From: Sphagnum compactum
Lineage: Eukaryota > Bryophyta > Sphagnopsida > Sphagnales
Direction: 5' to 3'
Assembly: GCA_965153455.1 (NCBI GenBank)
Contig: OZ234493.1
Coordinates: forward strand, 34,028,213-34,092,212
DNA length: 64,000 bases
This document shows positions 11,972-25,101 of the stretch, one piece after another. Both the position numbers and the translations under genes were made by a program. Under the pieces are notes generated by a model. The model had not been told where the DNA came from. It made no database searches and worked only from the letters and a program-made list of their open reading frames with translations. The number at the start of each line of letters is the position of its first letter. Within the stretch, counting starts at the first letter, position 1.

Positions 11972-12280
11972 CAGTCTTGGGCGGTTCTTTGAGCTTTTAA
12001 AGAACCACTAGCCTAGTTCCGATTCTTTTAAATCTTTCATAATCAAAGAACTGTCAATTCTGATCATTTCAAACATCTCAAAGAACTGGCAGTTTTCATC
12101 AAAGAATCAGAGGTCCTCTGGCCAGTTCTTTTTGACTTTGGAAATTTGGCAATCACACTTATATTCCCAAGACCTGGTTGCTTTGAAAATTTTGGGAATC
12201 GACGGATAAGTGTGTATATATATATGGGTTGATAATACCAGTGGGTATCCATCTCTCATTTTGAGAGCCACCCAACACTG
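11972..12280. mobile_element. hAT-type MITE, 309 bp
   Basis: The terminal inverted repeats are CAGTCTTGGGCGGTTCT (11972-11988) and, on the opposite strand at 12280-12264, CAGTGTTGGGTGGCTCT: 17 bp with three mismatches. The CAG start is typical of hAT elements. The flanking octamers ATAAATAC (11964-11971) and GTAAATAT (12281-12288) match at six of eight positions, as expected for an aged 8-bp target duplication. There is no coding capacity. A related terminus, AAAGAACCGCCC, is present near 63784. Confidence 0.7.
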
Positions 12281-14630
12281 GTAAATATGGCTTCTGAATT
12301 TCAAGCTGTGAATCCTTTGTGCCTGCACCCTGAGTATCTTATTGTCACTTTGATGAATTGCTTCCTCACGAGCCTTTGAAACCTTAAACCCTAAACCCTA
12401 AACAAAGTTCAAAACCAAAACCTAGCCTCTCAACGACAAAGCAAGCAGAGCAATTAGCCAAGATTGATGAGGGAGCAGTAATGTTGATTAAGTAAATGTG
12501 TTAACTAATTAGGTCTTGTTTTTGTAGTTGTTGTGGGTTAATTAAGATCATTAGATACTTCATAAAGTCTATAAACTGAAATTGGAACATTTTAAAAGTA
12601 GCCTCAAACTCCTCTGATCTGACTTATGACAGTTTAACATTTTCAAATATTCAATTCAAAATTGCGACGACTCGACAATATTGTGACAATATATTCAACA
12701 TTCACAAAATTTCAATATCTCCCACACCTTAGGTAACAAAATTTCCAAATCAGCTTCATTAAATCATACTCATGGAGGGCTTTCAGGGAATACCAAGATC
12801 ATGCCCAAATTCCCATGTAATGTTTAGTTTTGATTTTATATGAATTTTGATTTCAGAAAAAAATTATGTTCAATATTCAATAACTTCTCCAATGTAGGTT
12901 GAAACATTACAAAGCCAACTCAATGCACCCCTACTACTCATTGAGTGCTTTCTGATGATACCAATAGCATGGCAAGAGGCACTGTGATTTGGGAGATCTC
13001 AACATGACAAACAAAACAAATAAACAAACTACTTTCATAGATAGATATGAAGGGAACTTTTTTGATTGCCAAAACATCCCCTTTTGTAAATATGATATTT
13101 CTTATGGTAACTTTTATGTTGTAGTAGCTTGGAAAGTTCAACAACAAATATTTGTGAGTGAAAAATTCAACAAAAATTTGAAAATTTCTCAAGATATATT
13201 GTTGAAATTTTTTGAAATAAAAGTCAATAATTTTTTTAATATTTTAAATTAGGTTCCTGAAATTAAGTTCATGAAGCTATTAGCTGCAATGGATGAATGA
13301 ATTGTCATGAATTTAACAATATTCTCGTTGGATTGTCAAAGACATTAAAATTTTCCCCAAAGAATGCTGGTGATTTTATTAAAAAATTAATGATTATGTC
13401 AAAATCTTAGGAAAGAAAATTAAACATTCAACAATAAATCATTGAACATGCCAAGCTACTATGGTATTTTGGAGTTTTACAACAACAAAAAATATTGAAT
13501 ACAAAAATAAAATAAAATTGCAAGCTTTTGTAAGAACTTTTAAAATATTGTTACATAACCTAAACCATAAGGCATTAAGAGATGATTAGATTCCAAAATT
13601 CAACATGACATTGCATTAAAAAAAAACCTTACACAACATTAGTTCAAACCAATTTTGGCAAGTTCTTGATTTCAAAATTGGTCTAGGACCAAGTTCTAGG
13701 TTAGATCTTAGAGTATTCACATTAAAGGTTTAACATTTGTTGTTGGAAACCCCGTTGAAACTCAACCAAGGAACAAGCCTTTTTTTAAAATTGATTTAAA
13801 ATCTGAATTTGGGTGTTATCCCTTTTCAAACAAGTTCAAGTTCTTTAAGTACATAAGTACAACTTTTTAAAAATATATATTAAAAGCTTGACCCTACCTT
13901 TATGCAAGTAGTTAATGGTTCATGATACATAGGTAATATTACATGTTCCCTATCTTGGATTATCTAATATTACCTATGTACCAATAAATAATAGTATCAT
14001 GACCAAATTAGAGGTTCCATTGAAAACTTTAAAAGTTTCAAAATTGCAATCAAAGGTTTCTGAAAAACTAAGAATTGGGCAACATTATAAAATAAGAACA
14101 CCAATTTAAAAACACTTCAGGTTTTTGAGAAGGATCATGATTTGAATTGAGATCTATTGTTCTACATCCCAAAAATGCATGTAGTGTAGTTCATTTTTGG
14201 GCACCCTAGTACACTCTAGATCACTCAATTCCATTGAGGAATGAACAAGGTACAACCCCCCAAAGTCAAGGGGGCCCTTGCCTTGAAAAAATCTTTACCA
14301 ATCATCACATGCCCCTATTTTCAAGCATTTAATTCCCTACTAATGCACATTCCAAAGTTGACAAATCACTAGCATATTCTATCCCTATTTCAAAAGATCT
14401 CAAACCTAAAACCAATATCATAGTACCTTGGCCATTTCAACACATGTTCGTTGAATAACTAATTAATTTTGAAAAATTCATTTCAACAAATGGGATATTC
14501 TTAAATATTCACTGTTATCCCTCTCCATATTTTTTTTTTGGAAGGAATAATTTTTGAAAATTTCAACATTTCTGAAAATAATATAATTAATGTTGAATTG
14601 GCTAAGGTACTAGGGTAACCTTTTTTTCTT

Positions 14631-14719
14631 GTAATGCTCATTTTTATTCAACAACCATAGTTACAAGTTAGAAATGTAATGTTCATTTTATTCAACAACC
14701 ATGGTTACAAGTTAGAAAT
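14631..14719 (+). repeat. 44-bp tandem duplication
   Basis: GTAATGCTCATTTTTATTCA at 14631 recurs as GTAATGTTCATTTTATTCA at 14675, each followed by ACAACCAT(A/G)GTTACAAGTTAGAAAT. There are two copies with about three differences. Confidence 0.9.
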
Positions 14720-17228
14720 GGGAGAGCTAATCTATGATACGATAAGAAAGGGTTTTGTTGGCTTGCCTACCAAGGCAAGGATATTGTGTGTAGATTCACA
14801 TTTGGTGATGGGTCTGCTTACCCTAGTTCAAACCACCTGCTAAGACAACAAAAATTGCATTGCATTGCATATTGAATGTCACAATTCAAATGTTGCATGT
14901 TGAAAATTACATTGTAACCAATTTTAGCTACCATTCAAATCACAGCCCTTCTTCTACTACTACTGCACAATGTGTTGGGAATTGTGATTATGAACTAGAG
15001 AAATTGTGGTAAAGGTCGATGCTTGCGAGCCCTATACCATCCCTTCCTTTGGATAATTGCTAGAACATAGAAAGGATCTTAAAAAGCCGATTGATCGATG
15101 AGTTTCAATGAGGTTCCTATTGTCTCTAATTTCATAGGGAAGAAACCCATGTGTTGGTGTAGGATTTTGGGCATAAAACTTTGGCTTGAATTTAACGCAA
15201 TGTGTAATTGACATTTGAAGTGTTGTGTGTGCACTGTGCATGTTCCAATGCAATTAGATGAAAAGTTCTAAATCATTGTCATCATCTAAACCTTGTAAGA
15301 GAAGTTGTTTTAGTTTGAACCAATGTTGGGCAGGTATTTACTACAACACGAAATAATCGTTGATTCTAGTTTTATTTAGTAGTAATCAAACTGGAATTGG
15401 GTTTGATTTTTTGAATGAAAATAGGGAATTGGAACCTAATTTTATTTTCTTAAATAACCAGACCTAGAATCAGGTTCTCTCCACTTTATTTTAAGTACAA
15501 AACCAAAACCAGAACTCAGATTTTGCGGGGGCAAAAAGTGACAAGGATTAAGGTAAACTAATTGCTAATTCTGATCGAAGTTAGTAAAAAATCAAATTAG
15601 AACCAGATCTGATTTTTAGAAACTGAAACTGCAATCAGATGTTGTTTTCGAAAAACCAAACCTTGACTTGAAAATCCCAGAACCAACATAAAAATAGTTC
15701 TAATTTACTTTTAAAACCAGACTTTACATTCTTCACAAAAGTAAAGAACAACCCATCACGGGTTTGAAGTTTGAACCTGCGATATAGGGCAGAGTCAATA
15801 CATCGTGACTAGTGACCTACTTGCTATTATAATCATATGATACAAAACCAACATGTCCTTGTGGAACAATCACTAGAATTGGACATGAGACAAAGTCCAT
15901 ATTAGTGTAGTAATAATTCCCTTAAACACCCATGTGAAAATGTTCTTCACAGTGTAGGTTGGTGTCCCCAAGATGGGCCCCAAGCTCAAGAACACACTGA
16001 ATCTTTTGAGAGCTCTTATCCAAAAATTTGCTTATTTTTTAAAAAATGGGTTCAGCAGTTCCAATTCTATTATTTAAAAATTCAACTCTTGAATAAGGAC
16101 ATCCTTCCGTTAAGAGCTGATGTGATCATAACTATGGCCCCAATAACAGCTTTTCATTATTCTTAGAGTTCTATTACTCAAGCGGTAACCAAATGCAAGA
16201 GCTATAATAAGTCAAATTGTGAAATCGTCATAAAATATAACATTTTTTGTCATTTTTCATGAAAACAAGTGTTGTTTTTAAGATTCTCCAAAAAAAAATT
16301 CACATATAAAATGTTTCGAAGAGTTCCTAACACTGATTACCTACATATTTTGAACCAAGTTACAACTCTCCAATGGGAAAGCACCTTCCCATGTAGGAAG
16401 AAACAAGGCTCTATTTTAGTGGCTTTCCATTAGGTGGTTGTGCTCACAATACATTGTGTGTAACTATGATAACAACAACCTAATGGGAAACGGCCTTTAA
16501 GTATGTATGGTATGGTGTTGACTTAATGATAAGGTACAATGATTTAACTATGTTTGAGCAACTCCACCTGTTATTTAGGCTTTTAGGAATGTTAGTCACA
16601 TCCAACATGATGTACAATTGTTTCTCAATCCTCACCAATAAACATGACAGTAAAGACAATATAAGGTGAAAGAATCGACCAAAGGAGGCTATTCATTATA
16701 GCCCATCTATCCAAACTGATGATTTCATTTTGCAGTGCCCTTTACATAAGTATTGGATCATGTGCAGATCTATTGACCCAAACCCACATGGTCTTGATTT
16801 AAACTATTGTAGTATAAGTGATGTATTTCATCCAGAATAATATTGTGCAAGCCATGGGTGGAATTGCTCTTAAGTTGAGTTCATTCCACTTCTTTATTTA
16901 TCTTATACAAATGGGTTTTTAAAACCAGAATTGCTCTCTCACTTCAAAAAAAATAAAAAATAAAAAAAAACTTTAGTCCTGTCAGAGACAGCTGATGACA
17001 AAATATATATTTTTTATTTAACTACAATTCCAATTGACACAAGAATGCAATGAGTTGACAATCTCATACACAAGTGTCCTCCTCCTCCCCCACCAAATTC
17101 CAATGGAGGGAACAGCCAGCCCCCCCCAGTGGCTCAGTATAAGGCCCAATTGAAACTGCACCTAAAAAGTACATCAATGGATGAAACCCTATTATCACTC
17201 ACTGTTCTGGATGAATCCCTTTTCCAGG

Positions 17229-17272
17229 GTTGGCTGGTAGGATTGGTACCTATATATAGCCCACCAGCCAAC
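17229..17272. repeat. 10-bp inverted repeat enclosing a TATATATA motif
   Basis: GTTGGCTGGT (17229-17238) and ACCAGCCAAC (17263-17272) are exact reverse complements. The 24-nt interval contains CTATATATAG, a good TATA-box word, but no gene was recognised downstream on either strand. Confidence 0.6.
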
Positions 17273-20200
17273 AAACTATGTACATACTTATTACTCAACA
17301 CTGGTATGTAATATGTTACCTCTTCTCATATCACATTCTTTGCTGACTCACTCCAATTTTTACTTGACAAAGTTTTAAGCAGAAATAGTAATAATTAAGT
17401 TAGGTGGTAATTGGATAATGGGTACATGTCAGGGGCTACTAAAATTATATATTTGGATTGATCTAAGCATAAGGAAGGGTACATAGGATGGTGAGCCACA
17501 ACTAATAAATGAATGTGCCAGTAAGTTTGAGTACTTGTTGTGGTAATGGGTGAGCAGATAAAATTGTTTTTGCAATGGGCTGTAACACTCTCTCTCTCTT
17601 CAGGTCTATGGAGATGGTACATATTTATGTATGGTCTCTAATAAGTTTTTACTTTGCAAGTAGAAAACAATAGAGTCAAACCCTCATACCCTCATAACTT
17701 TTCATATAACATTGTAAATTGACATAGCAACTTAATATGTTAATAAGATATGATGGAAATTTTACTTGGAATGGTATTTTACATGAGCCAATTAGATTTG
17801 TAATTTGCAAGGGGCTCAACTTATGGGGTTGGTCAAAGTAGGGTTAAACAAATCATATGACCTAAGAAAACAAAAGACTGTTTTTGTTTGTTGTTGGATA
17901 ATGGAACTAGTTAGTTAGAGATCCTTGTCCCTATTGAACATTTACATTGTCATTTTCACAATGTATAATGGAAATGATGCATGTATGCATGCATTAAAGA
18001 AAAGGATGTCACATGCACAATATGTCATGGAAAGGAATTGTGTCATGCATGGCTTAATTGAACATGAGAATAAAATCAAATTAAAAAGGAAGGGTTGTTC
18101 CCTAGTGCATTTACAAACCCCTTGTTTTTTTCACCTCTAAATTGCACCCTCTCTGTATTGGCATAAATTCCAGAGTTTGGAAGGTCAAAAAGCTGAAAAT
18201 TTCAGGTAGATTTTTGAGACCTTCAGACACACTAAGGTCAAAGGCTTTTCTTCAGTTTTGAGATGTAGCCACATTGGCAATCATCCACAAGAGGAAATTA
18301 GCCAAATTTGACTAGAGGTGTCAGAGAGGAAAGTAGAATTTTTTAAAGATTCTGCTCTATTTTGGTGACCTGCTGAAACCTATTGTCTAAAAATAGCAAT
18401 TTATTTACAAAATTCCTCAAAATCTGGCAACTTTGGCAAATTTTTCACAGAAATCCACTCAAATTTTTGGTTGTCAAGTGGCAAAAAATTGTCCAAAAAA
18501 AGAAAAAACCATGTTATTGAGTGATATATTCCTACACATATCCATAGATTGAATTTGAAACACACTTGTTTTGCCCTATCCAAAGTCCAAATTGTAAAGA
18601 TTCTTGCTTCGTGCTAAACCCTTTTAAGACAAGGCAAGAATTGTTACAAAGTCATCTCAATCGATGAGCTAGAGATCTAATGCTCGAATCTCAATTACAT
18701 TCTGAAGCAATGACATGCGCACAATCGTCTGGAATTCAAATTGGAGTTGCAATCATGCACTTTTGAGACTCAATGTCTCCACTTATTTCCTTCCATTCAT
18801 GAGCGATTTGAAATGGGTTTGAAGAAGATCAAACTGCAGTTTAAATCATCTGCCATGGGTGTTGTACAAATCATATGAGGCTTGTGAAAAAGGTTTCTTC
18901 TTACTCTCCCTGTCCTCAAGAAACACTTAAAGAAACACTTGAGGAGTATGCTGTACATAGTCAAATTACCCTTCAAATATCCAATATCATGCATAATTGA
19001 AAATTTGGAAATATTAAAATTTTCCATTTATTGCCAATATATGGCTAACAGAAAGAAAAGTAAAGTAAATGAGATAATTAATTGAGGAAAGTAAAGCCTC
19101 CATTTTAGAGTTGGCCACTTTCTAACCCACCATAAGAACAATTGCCAAACTTCCACAATTTTTCAGTCATATTATCCTTTGTATGCCCTATGAACCCTGA
19201 CAATAATTGGCTTGCTATATAGTAGATGAAATTTAGCATTGGTGTAAATAATGGTGAATGGATACCAGAAAATAATCGTCTACATTCTCTGAGTTCATCA
19301 TACCCAGACAACTACCCCATTAGCCAACAACGAAACTATTTGAAAACCTGAAATCATTTGTATGAATAAGCATTAAAAGCCACAAGCTAATGAACAAAAT
19401 TCACGTAGAAGAAGGTACTTAGTATTCAAATACAATTCCAAAAGTCCCAATTTGAAGAGTATGGCATTGGTCTCATGTGCATCTTGATCAAACATCCAAG
19501 CTTGTTAAAGAAATGCATCTCTTTGTGCTGATTGGTTTTGTTTGGACAAGCTTCAATTCTTCATAGCAATTTCTTTGATCTCTTTCATACATTTGCACAT
19601 GTAAAAATTCACATTAATCTTTTTGGTCATGTTTGTAGTGTTCATCATAACTTTCCTCCAAGCATGTTTATGCAAGCAAAAAAACAGCCCAGTATGTGCA
19701 AAGCTTGGTTGAGATCTTGTGTGCAAAAATCTCATCACAAAAGCAATAACAAGCTTTGACAACCAAACTAGAAGACACACACGCTAGTAATGCGTATCTG
19801 GATCACCCCACTATTTGCATAATCTCCTGTCTGATATTAATCCCAGTTTGTACCCTTGACACTAGGTAAAGTTATCACAATAAAGAGCTTCTTCCCACGT
19901 TCATTGTTCATGTTATCTCTGAAGAAGATACAATCCATATCATTCAACAATAAATTTGTCACACATGTATGCCAGTCATTTTGTTTTCCAATGAAGCATT
20001 CAAATGTCCAAAGGTATTGTGGATTCAGTGCCTTGTAGCTTCACCCATCACTACCATATATCAAGCATTCACAAACCATATCCTTCACCTCTTTTTGTTG
20101 TTCATTGTAGTGTGCAGTGCACCCACAGACTCCTGGAAACAATGCAATGTACCTGGCACAGAAATTTAAGTGGAGAATTTTGTGGTACATCAAAAGATTA

Positions 20201-21440
20201 AATGGTAGATAATCATGTATATACATTGGGGAAGGCCTGTTCCCTTGGCCCTCACATGCTTTTCAGGCAGGAGAACTCAGGCTACTACAATTACAAGTTC
20301 TCAGGCAGGGAAACTCAGGCTACCACACTTTTGTTTCCCTCAAACCACAATGGGCCTTGAGAGGAGGCCTTTCCTCTCAAGGTTCTCACATAATTCATCT
20401 CTCATCCATAGCACTGATGCAAGAGCATCACATTCCAGAACTCAATGTGCAATAGACAGTGCTGAAATCACTCTCCTTCTTGATGAATGTACATTGGAGA
20501 GATGGGGAACAGCTTCCATCTATGCAGTCAACTCCTCTTCTACAAGATGCAATAATGGATTGTAACCTTACCCACGGACAGATGGCTGAATCAGCAATGA
20601 AAAACATGGCATTGGGAGTTGCAGGATCCAGGTACAAACATGCTCTTAAACACTTGCTCAATTTTGTTTGGCCCAACACTTTTGAGAATCTTTCTATGGG
20701 ATCAAACAATATGAACACAAGCTGAGCAGATTGGTTGGTTAGATCCCACAACAACAGGGGTGAAGTTGGTTGCTGAGAGAGACCCAGCACATCAGCAAAA
20801 ATATGATGCAACCCCATGGAAATCCTGGAGATTCCCTCGCAAAGAAAACCCTTACAATCCAAGCAGGAAAACAGACACTCTTGGGTTCACTCTTGGGTGC
20901 TGCATTTGACAATCTGAGTTCACAATACCTGCATTTTCCAACAGAGCAGCATTGCTGATCTGCCTCAGACTGCTCCCCATACAGGCCATACCTGAGTTTG
21001 TTGTTTCGAAATCGTCACCTATTAAAGCCTCATCCAGGATCCTGCAATGATTTAGAGCTCCATGCAAGGGGCTTAATATTCACTGGGCACAGAGGAATGG
21101 TTAAAACACTTTGTCCGGTCTTGATCAAAAGGTTTTCTTCAATTCTGCAATTGTTCAAAATTTGGAGAGATCAAAAGGGTTGGATTCAGTTCTTTAGCTA
21201 GATGTCATCATGAGCTAAGCCTATCCTTCTTGCCAAAAGAACTATTATGTATGCGTTTCAGCTCTAGATGGAGGATAGGTTGAGGGTTTAGGGGCAGATC
21301 TGTTTCCAAACCTGATGAGATTCTTCAACATGTTGATACAACACGCTCAACCTGAATTTTACAACAGCCCTCAAGAGTGCCAGCTTATTCTCGTTGCGTT
21401 AGGCATAGCCGCAGCATTATTATTATCTCAGGAAAGTACG
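20201..21440. other. Unrecognised stretch 3' of the tail-anchored-protein gene
   Basis: Base composition is less AT-rich than to the left. A 144-codon open frame exists on the minus strand (20428-20862), but it has no recognisable domain or splice partner. TTCTCAGGCAGG-type words are duplicated near 20262 and 20298. The right end (21300-21448) could be the 3' untranslated region of the minus-strand gene that stops at 21449. I see no function for the rest. Confidence 0.4.
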
Positions 21441-21448
21441 AGAAAACA

Positions 21449-22669
21449 TCAAGTCGGTGGTGGCTGCTCCATCGCTCCTTCGTCAGCGGACCAGAATAGA
21501 ACCCAAATTGATAGCACGAGCGAGAGTCCAGTGAGTAGCACCACTCGGATGTTACACCTCTGGCGCGATACGTACCTTCCTTCCTTGTCAGAAGAGAAAT
21601 GCGCTCTCGCCGTGGTTTCCACCGGCTCCACCTCCGCTTCGGGCTCTGCCGTAGTTTCTATACCTCTGAGGAAAGTTTCCGTACATCGTTTTGGAGAAGG
21701 AATGGCCTCCAAGGAGACTGCCTCGTCCTGTTTCAGGAGGTCTTTGTCTGGCAAATGGCAGGCTGTGTAGTCGTGAGTCTCAACACGGGTTGCCGTAACA
21801 GCAAGAGTCGGTGATACTGACTTCTTGTTAACATTCGGGACCTCCAAGGCAGCGTTTGCGGATTCGGAAATATCACTGCCAACAGGTCCGGTGTTCGTGC
21901 AAACTGTAGTGGATATAACTGGCTTGATCTGTTCTGGAAGAGGATTGGAGAGATCAGGGACGCCTTCTTCTTCTTGAGCAATATAGTCACTGCCGCTTCC
22001 ATTGCAAGCGATTGTTATAGCATTTGGCTGAGATGTCTTCTGTTCGCAGAAAATTGCAACAAAGAACACGGAAAGGAAGATGAGGCATATTGTCACTGCC
22101 GCTTCCATTGCAAGCAATTGTCATATCATTTGGCTGAGAGGTCTTCTGTTCGCAGAAAAATTGTAACAAAGAACACGGACAGGAAGATTTCAAGATCGGC
22201 AACAACGAATTACAGAAGAAACACCATCCTGTGCAAGCAATGAATGATGGATATATATCTGGAATCCGGATTCAGGGAGAGACGTAAATGCCGTGTGGAA
22301 TCTGAAACCAGGGATAGAGCAATTTCTCTTATTTGCTACATCTTTCGCAGGTCAGTGCAATTGTTTCAAAGCTTTGTTTGACGACAATTCCGTACCTCAT
22401 GTGCTTGGCACAACATGAAAATCGTGTCCTGATTTGTACGTAAATCGACGGAAGTCTTGAGGAATGTTCTTTACCTTTCCGCCTTTGAGCGCCTTCTTTT
22501 CACCGGTTTCTTCTGTGATACTCGAAGTCGAATTAATAGTTGAGCTCCGCGTATTCTTTGACGCCAGCGCTGATGCCTGCTTTGAAGGACTTGCCTTTCT
22601 CTGATTCAGGAACCGCGCAATATCGGTGCCAGTCACTGGAGCTATGTGGCGCTCGCTCCTCATAGCCAT
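21449..22669 (-). CDS. Tail-anchored protein with C-terminal PPPT, candidate KASH (nuclear envelope) protein
   Basis: There are two exons on the minus strand: 22475-22669 (65 codons, donor GTAAAG) and 21449-22039 (acceptor CTGCGAACAG), joined in phase 0 to give 261 residues. An in-frame TAG two codons before the ATG at 22669 fixes the start. The N-terminal ~200 residues are hydrophilic and Ser/Thr/Glu-rich with no known fold. Near the C-terminus a hydrophobic helix (VVLLTGLSLVLSIWVLFW) follows an Arg/Asn-rich segment and leaves a 13-residue tail ending PPPT. A single C-terminal membrane helix with a short lumenal tail ending PPPX or xVPT is the hallmark of KASH proteins, which bind SUN proteins across the nuclear envelope (established for animals and plants). 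Assignment to KASH is inference from this terminus. A generic tail-anchored protein is the alternative. A further intron probably lies in the 5' leader (TTTTGCAG near 22722). Confidence 0.6.
21986..22188. repeat. 106-bp tandem duplication across an intron-exon junction
   Basis: GTCACTGCCGCTTCCATTGC at 21986 recurs at 22092, and the copies stay alignable to GAACACGGA(A/C)AGGAAGAT. On the minus strand each copy carries the 3' splice site CTGCGAACAG followed by AAGAC(A/C)TCTCAGCC. Use of the copy at 22039 keeps the frame. Use of the copy at 22145 reads into a TGA at about 21987. Confidence 0.9.
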
Positions 22670-22820
22670 CAGCTAGTAGCAGCCAAAGCATACAACCCTG
22701 CTCGCACTCCTTCAGTTCTCTGCAAAATATCAATTTCAAGATTGTCAAAATGATCCAACAACTATAAGCACAGTCCAGATTCCAGAATAGATTTATTCTG
22801 AAGAAAAAACCAAGTCTATT

Positions 22821-23037
22821 AGTTTCGCGATCATGAAGCTTACGCACACATAAAACTGCACAGATCGCAAAATTTACTGAAACAACCAGAAAACCGAGGG
22901 GGAAAAAAAACAGCTATCCTCCTTAGTTTCGAGGTCATGAAGCTTTATGCGCATATAAAACTCCACAGATCGCATTACCGCAACAACCAGAAAACGAGGG
23001 AAACACGACCAAAAAAAAAAAAAACAGCAATCCTCCG
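22821..23037. repeat. 104-bp tandem duplication upstream of the tail-anchored-protein gene
   Basis: AGTTTCGCGATCATGAAGCT at 22821 recurs as AGTTTCGAGGTCATGAAGCT at 22925. The copies share CATAAAACT-CACAGATCGCA, ACAACCAGAAAAC-GAGGG, a poly-A run and CAGC-ATCCTCC. They lie in the presumed leader or promoter of the minus-strand gene. Confidence 0.85.
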
Positions 23038-25101
23038 CAAAGAGACCTCCAAGCGCTTGCTTAATGTTGCGACATGAAGACAGAATTCAAGCATCATTAA
23101 TTCACGACAATTCCTCAACAATCACTAAGATCTTGACACCGAATAGACCAAAAATTCCACAGATATGTCAATCTCGTTAGATCATCTTCATCAGCAGTGT
23201 ACAGGATGGCATCATCAGTATTGGAACATCCAGTTTGAAACAAAACAACTCCTTACTCACCGTTGATGCGCGCTCCCGGGCACAGAAAGGCCTGCAACAG
23301 CCACAACAACAGCAGCAACAACAAACAAAGTGGGGGTTTTCTTTTTCTGTGGCAATTTGCGAAAAATATTTTTTGGAAAAAGAATATTCTGATGCCAAAT
23401 GCCATGTTTTTTTATTGAAGAAAATCACCAAAAAATAAATTAAAAAAAATCCCCAAAATTTGTCACAATTGCCTGAAATTGTGCTTAAGATTTTTTACTT
23501 TCATATTTTGAATATCGCCAAATTTGGCTGAACACTCTTACGGATGATTGCCACTTGAGTAATATTGCAAATCGAAGAAAACATTCAATTTCAATTCTTC
23601 ATACATTAGCACACATTCTCACAATAGACCTATTCTATTTCACAATGCAAAACTCCCAAGTCTAACTCCCAAGTCTAATTCACTCCCAAGTAAATTGACA
23701 TCATACATACCCACATTAACAAAGATCCACACCAATCAAACATCACAAATACCACACCATCCCAAGACTACAATACCTAGTTCAAATCTCAATTTGAAGC
23801 CATAATCTATAAGTGCAAAACATAATAAGAAATGTTTTCAACAAAATACGATAGATTCACACAAAGGCTTTGTCAACCATTATATTACATATTTGAGCAA
23901 GGGTTTAAAGTACAATCAAGGACTTCCAAATTGACATTGAAGTTCAATCTCAAAACTTCAACATAGATTTTCAATTATGACAATTATATATGGTAACGAT
24001 AATATCTTGGCACTATGATCACAAATATGAACTTTCAACATATGAAGCTTCACATCATTCGAAAGCCTTTCCAAAATTTAACCTAACTTTTATATTGTTG
24101 GGACCAAACAAAAAAAATTCCACAAATTTAATTCTAACATTTATCTTGCAAACCTTGAGACATTGCAAAATAACATTCATGACATGCTGCATACTTCCTA
24201 TATGTTCACATGAACCCTAATTATCCTTATTCTATGATCATTTCCATTAACCTCAAATGTAAGTTGTTAAAAATAGATGTGCAATGAAAAATCATTCTTC
24301 TACAACTCTCTTGGACACAACTACAAGTTGCAAAAAAGTCCTATTTACACAACTATAAAGGTTCAAAGTCATGGACTTTTCCTTGAATATAGATAATGTT
24401 TTAACAAACATGATGTTCCTAAATTTATCAATTTATATAGTCCTTTTGACTCTTGCCATTGCAATCCAACACATAATAAATGCAAAGCTAAGCATCACAC
24501 ACCCTTTGCACACTTTTCGTTATCTAATTTGTGATGCTTAAGTTATCACCTTTGCAAACACTACATGAGACAAATTTATTGGAGCTTTTGTCCATTTCAA
24601 GGGTCATGTTTGTGAACAAATCTTTAATTGTAGCCTCCCAAACCTTTTGAAGTTCAATAAAAGATTTTTATTATTTGTAATCATTGATTTTTTTCATGTT
24701 TTTGGCTACAATAATATGTAAAACCATTATAAAAATTATTTTTCATATTGGCTTGGTTGAAGTTCAAAATGCCACATCTAGGAAAATAATATTTGTGACA
24801 ACATTTTTGTTCATTGAAATGTGTTTTCACCTTATGCTTGTTGTGTGTGTGTCTGTGTGTGTGTTTGTGTAATTAAAAACATTAACATGAATAATTTTTT
24901 CATTTGAAATACATGCATTTATTAATAAGTACCTCCTACCTACCTAGGTTAACCTACCTATAACCTACCTATTTATGTAAGTAATACATAAAAAAATTCA
25001 AGTTCATTTAGTGCAATATGTTGAAAAAAAATTCATGAAAATTGATTATAATATGTTGGTCCAAAATCATGTTCAATACAATTATTATAATATCACCTTA
25101 T
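23038..25101. other. Gene-free stretch
   Basis: Between 23038 and about 23450 there may be leader sequence of the minus-strand gene at 22669 (a CAG/CAA-rich patch at 23290-23325). From 23450 to 25100 the sequence is AT-rich with no supported gene. A run of CCTACCTA/ACCTACC words begins at about 24930 and continues into the repeat cluster to the right. Confidence 0.4.

Larger units (their letters stand above)
12289..20200. other. AT-rich gene-free stretch
   Basis: No coding exon, RNA gene or intact mobile element is supported here. The contents are a telomere-like island (12382-12403), a 44-bp tandem duplication (14631-14719), a palindrome around a TATATATA motif (17229-17272), and a block at about 15370-15730 resembling 8816-9200 (both rich in CCAGAATC/GGAATTGG words), probably copies of one unidentified repeat. 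Longest frames are under 90 codons and unrelated to each other. Confidence 0.5.

Noticed and set aside
20428-20862. 144-codon open frame on the minus strand
   Set aside because: No recognisable domain, no splice partners and no codon-use signal beyond an open frame.
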